Below are positions 62,437 through 64,000 of a stretch of 64,000 nucleotides of DNA, piece after piece. The notes under the pieces were generated by a model that worked only from the letters and a program-made list of their open reading frames with translations, was not told the DNA's origin and did no database searches. The stretch's first letter is position 1. The number at the start of each line of letters is the position of its first letter. Both the position numbers and the translations under genes were made by a program. This DNA comes from Kibdelosporangium sp. MJ126-NF4 (GTDB lineage Bacteria > Actinomycetota > Actinomycetes > Mycobacteriales > Pseudonocardiaceae), in contig NZ_CDME01000011.1 in assembly GCF_000826545.1 (NCBI RefSeq), positions 1,266,001 to 1,330,000 on the forward strand, in the 5' to 3' direction.

Positions 62437-62453
62437 TTTCACCTTATGTGAAA
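62437..62453. promoter_or_regulatory. Inverted repeat at the ribosome site of the neocarzinostatin-type gene
   Basis: TTTCAC-N5-GTGAAA ends in the AAAGGGAAG ribosome site. It could be an operator or could fold to affect translation start. Confidence 0.4.
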
Positions 62454-62467
62454 GGGAAGCCGTACTC

Positions 62468-62893
62468 GTGATGAAGCTCAGTGGGAAAATCGGGCTCGCA
62501 GCAGCTGTTCTCGGGATGACCGTCGCCTTCGGCCCGGCCGCGCTGGCCGATGCCCCGTCGGTGACCGCCACCCCCTCGACCGGCCTGGTCGACGGGCAGT
62601 CCGTCTCGGCGGCGGTGGCGGGGTTCGCTGCTGGTGAAGAGGTGATCGTTGCGCAGTGCGCAAATCCCGGTGGCGTCGTCGTGTGCGACTGGGCGAGCAC
62701 CGTCCATTTCAACGCCGACGGTTCCGGTAGCGGCTCTGCCTCCGTGACGGTGCACGCCACCTACGAGGGCAAGACGCAGACCGGTGAGGTCTACGGCACA
62801 GTGGATTGCGCGACCATTGACGGTGGTTGCAAGGTCGGCGCGGTTAACGCGACATACACCACTGTGGCGTACACGCCGATCTCATTTGGCTGA
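62468..62893 (+). CDS. Secreted neocarzinostatin/macromomycin-family apoprotein
   Basis: 141 residues from GTG 62468 (AGGGAAG about 10 nt upstream; ATG 62471 is the next choice). Signal peptide to about residue 27 (VAFGPAALA then DAPSV). The mature part matches the family in length (about 114) and motifs: VTATPSTGLVDGQSVSA, VAQCANPGGVVVCDW, YGTVDCATIDGGCKVG and a C-terminal TPISFG. Cys64/Cys73 and Cys114/Cys121 match the two conserved disulfides. Family members bind and protect enediyne chromophores, but others exist without an enediyne cluster, and no PKSE gene is in this window. Here it may carry another reactive small molecule or be independent. Confidence 0.9.
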   Translation: MMKLSGKIGLAAAVLGMTVAFGPAALADAPSVTATPSTGLVDGQSVSAAVAGFAAGEEVIVAQCANPGGVVVCDWASTVHFNADGSGSGSASVTVHATYEGKTQTGEVYGTVDCATIDGGCKVGAVNATYTTVAYTPISFG

Positions 62894-63007
62894 TGACGCG
62901 GTAAACGTCCGGGTCAGCACGACGCGGTTCGTTCCGCTGTCCGGAACGTGTTTCGTTGCCGGTGTTCGGAACGCATTCGGCACACGGTCTGATCCTGGGT
63001 GAATCGG

Positions 63008-63043
63008 CGCCGGTGGCGCGGCCGCACGGCCGCGTCACCGGCG
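63008..63043 (+). terminator. Hairpin after the neocarzinostatin-type gene
   Basis: CGCCGGTGGCGCGGCC and GGCCGCGTCACCGGCG pair over 16 bp with one mismatch around a GCAC loop, followed by TTCTGTCGTGTGGGTTT. Confidence 0.8.
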
Positions 63044-63173
63044 TTCTGTCGTGTGGGTTTCAATACGACGTGAATGCGGCCGCTGCCAATTCGGGGCGGC
63101 GAGGGTGAGTCAAGTGCGGATGCCGTGTGGCTGCCGGGTGACGGCGGACACGTCCCCAAGGACCTGCTCGGTT

Positions 63174-63209
63174 GATGTGTAGGATTCCGATGTGTAACAT
63201 CCCTACACG
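63174..63209. promoter_or_regulatory. Repeat element upstream of the second cydA
   Basis: GATGTGTAGGAT (63174-63185) and GATGTGTAACAT (63189-63200) are near-direct repeats 15 bp apart, and GTGTAGG (63177-63183) faces CCTACAC (63202-63208) as an inverted repeat. Placed 75-110 bp before the ATG, it could be a redox or oxygen regulator site. It does not fit the Rex consensus closely. Confidence 0.4.
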
Positions 63210-63283
63210 TTGGACCGAGGCCGGCTTCCGCTCGTCTGTGCCGCCGAGGTGGGGGATTCGCAACGAGCACGAGGTAACTGACC

Positions 63284-64000
63284 ATGGGGCCTGTCGAACT
63301 TGCTCGAGCAGGGTTCGCGTTGACGGTGGTGTTCCACTACCTGTTCGTCGCGCTGACCCTGGGACTCGTACTGGTGGTCGCGATCCTGCACACCAAGTGG
63401 GTGCGCACGGGCGACCCGGTCTACCTGCGGATGACGCGGTTCTGGGGACTGCTCTACGTGGTGAACTACATCGTCGGCATCGGTGCCGGTCTGGTGATGG
63501 AGTTCCAGCTCGGCGCGAACTGGGCCGGGTTGGAGAACTTCAGCGCCAACGTGTTCGGCGCGCCGCTGGCGATCGAGACCATTGTGGCCTTCTTCGCCGA
63601 GTCGACGTTCCTGGCACTGTGGATCTTCGGCTGGCGCAGGCTGCCCAAGAAGTTCCACCTCGCCACGATCTGGGTGGTCACCGCCGCGGCGTGGATGTCC
63701 GCGCTGTGGGCGCTGGTGGCCAACGGCTTCATGCAGAACCCGGTCGGCTACGAGATCCGTGACGGCGTCGTGCAGATCACCAGCTACGGGGCGCTGCTCG
63801 GCAACGTCAACCTCTGGATCGCCGTGCCGCACATCCTCACCGCGGCGATCGCGACCGCGGGATTCTTCCTGCTGGGTATCAGTTCCATCCTGCTCCGCCG
63901 CGGCAGGGCCGACCAGGAGTTCCTGCGGCGGTCGATGCGCATCGGCGGACACGCCGCCGGATGGGGCTCACTGCTCGCGGTCAGCGTCGGCGCGCTGCAG
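63284..64000 (+). CDS. cydA: Cytochrome bd oxidase subunit I, second copy (3' end outside window)
   Basis: 239 codons visible from ATG 63284 with no stop before the window edge. Marks: His18 in VVFHYLFVALTLGL, FFAESTFLALWIFGWRRL, NGFMQNPVGYEI and a later His in VPHILTAAI. It is clearly homologous to, but different from, the complete cydA at 977-2239, for example in its N terminus and GNVNLWIAVPH region. The window ends before cydB could be seen. Confidence 0.93.
   Translation, partial: MGPVELARAGFALTVVFHYLFVALTLGLVLVVAILHTKWVRTGDPVYLRMTRFWGLLYVVNYIVGIGAGLVMEFQLGANWAGLENFSANVFGAPLAIETIVAFFAESTFLALWIFGWRRLPKKFHLATIWVVTAAAWMSALWALVANGFMQNPVGYEIRDGVVQITSYGALLGNVNLWIAVPHILTAAIATAGFFLLGISSILLRRGRADQEFLRRSMRIGGHAAGWGSLLAVSVGALQ

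Larger units (their letters stand above)
61277..62467. other. 1.2-kb intergenic region between LAL regulator and neocarzinostatin-type gene
   Basis: No reading frame here shows convincing codon bias; short open frames are rejected. It is more AT-rich than the genes. Contents: TTACC-GTGA-GGTAA near 61655; CGTCCG-N10-CGGACG at 61919-61940; GTGAGAA near 61792 facing TTCTCAC near 61836; a TTGACA promoter candidate at 62167; a 12-bp palindrome ACCCCATGGGGT at 62228-62239; a hairpin at 62334; and TTTCAC-N5-GTGAAA at 62437-62453. Confidence 0.6.
62894..63283. other. 390-bp intergenic region before the second cydA
   Basis: Holds the terminator of the neocarzinostatin-type gene (63008-63043) and, nearer cydA, a repeated GATGTGTARSAT element at 63174-63200. 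No coding frame is supported. Confidence 0.6.

Noticed and set aside
62468..62893. Enediyne biosynthetic cluster
   Set aside because: Only the apoprotein is present; no enediyne PKS or associated cassette genes lie in this window.
63174..63209. Rex-binding site before the second cydA
   Set aside because: The spacing and half-sites differ from the known Rex consensus; kept only as an unnamed repeat.
1..64000. tRNA, rRNA, CRISPR arrays or phage attachment sites
   Set aside because: I saw no tRNA-like cloverleaf, no regularly spaced repeats and no integrase gene.

Overview
This is high-GC, gene-dense DNA from an actinomycete, most like a Pseudonocardiales genus (the Amycolatopsis/Kibdelosporangium/Lentzea type). 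Signs of this are the strong G/C third-position bias, frequent GTG starts, mycothiol-type and F420-type enzyme families, a very large secreted RHS protein, GPP34 proteins, an MMPL exporter and a neocarzinostatin-type secreted protein. The genus is inferred.

Layout. (1) 0-6.5 kb: a LysR regulator and a cytochrome bd oxidase locus, cydA-cydB-cydD-cydC. (2) 6.6-17 kb: a secreted LamG protein coupled to a 2,029-residue RHS protein, ending at a strong hairpin. (3) 17-23.4 kb: a lone AraC regulator, an M20 peptidase, and an acyl-CoA module under an IclR regulator (two paralogous crotonases, a family III CoA-transferase, a BASS-type transporter) with three copies of a shared operator. (4) 23.4-29 kb: a secreted alpha/beta hydrolase with membrane tail, a divergent ArsR/GNAT pair with a nested operator, two tandem GPP34 proteins and a FAD monooxygenase, closed by a 12-bp hairpin.

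(5) 29-61.3 kb is a biosynthetic gene cluster without PKS or NRPS megasynthases. A leftward pair encodes a CreD-like lyase and a CreE-like flavoprotein, the two enzymes of the aspartate-to-nitrosuccinate-to-nitrite route. Divergent from it, a nearly gapless 23.6-kb operon begins with a 38-codon leader ORF, then a PhzE-like synthase, an EntA/DhbA-like dehydrogenase and a PhzD isochorismatase fused to an SRPBCC domain. Together these should give 3-hydroxyanthranilate from chorismate. The operon continues with two paralogous adenylate-forming enzymes (candidate arylamine-diazotizing or aryl-activating enzymes), a FAAL-like ligase, a free ACP, an acyl-CoA dehydrogenase, two extended SDRs (one resembling thioester reductases), a two-piece PEP-synthase-like phosphotransferase, a DinB/mycothiol-type protein, an SRPBCC protein, a flavin monooxygenase, a methyltransferase, a UbiA prenyltransferase, an MMPL exporter, a quinone oxidoreductase and a PPOX/F420-type protein. 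It closes at a 22-bp palindromic hairpin. Leftward genes then encode a second SRPBCC protein, an IS701 transposase-like protein lacking catalytic residues, and a large LuxR-family (LAL) regulator. My hypothesis is that the cluster joins an aryl amine with enzymatically made nitrous acid to form a diazonium, diazo, azo or hydrazone product that is acyl- or prenyl-decorated and exported.

(6) 61.3-64 kb: a 1.2-kb intergenic region, a secreted neocarzinostatin-family apoprotein with a structured leader and terminator, then the start of a second cydA cut by the window end.

I see no tRNA, rRNA, CRISPR array or intact insertion sequence.
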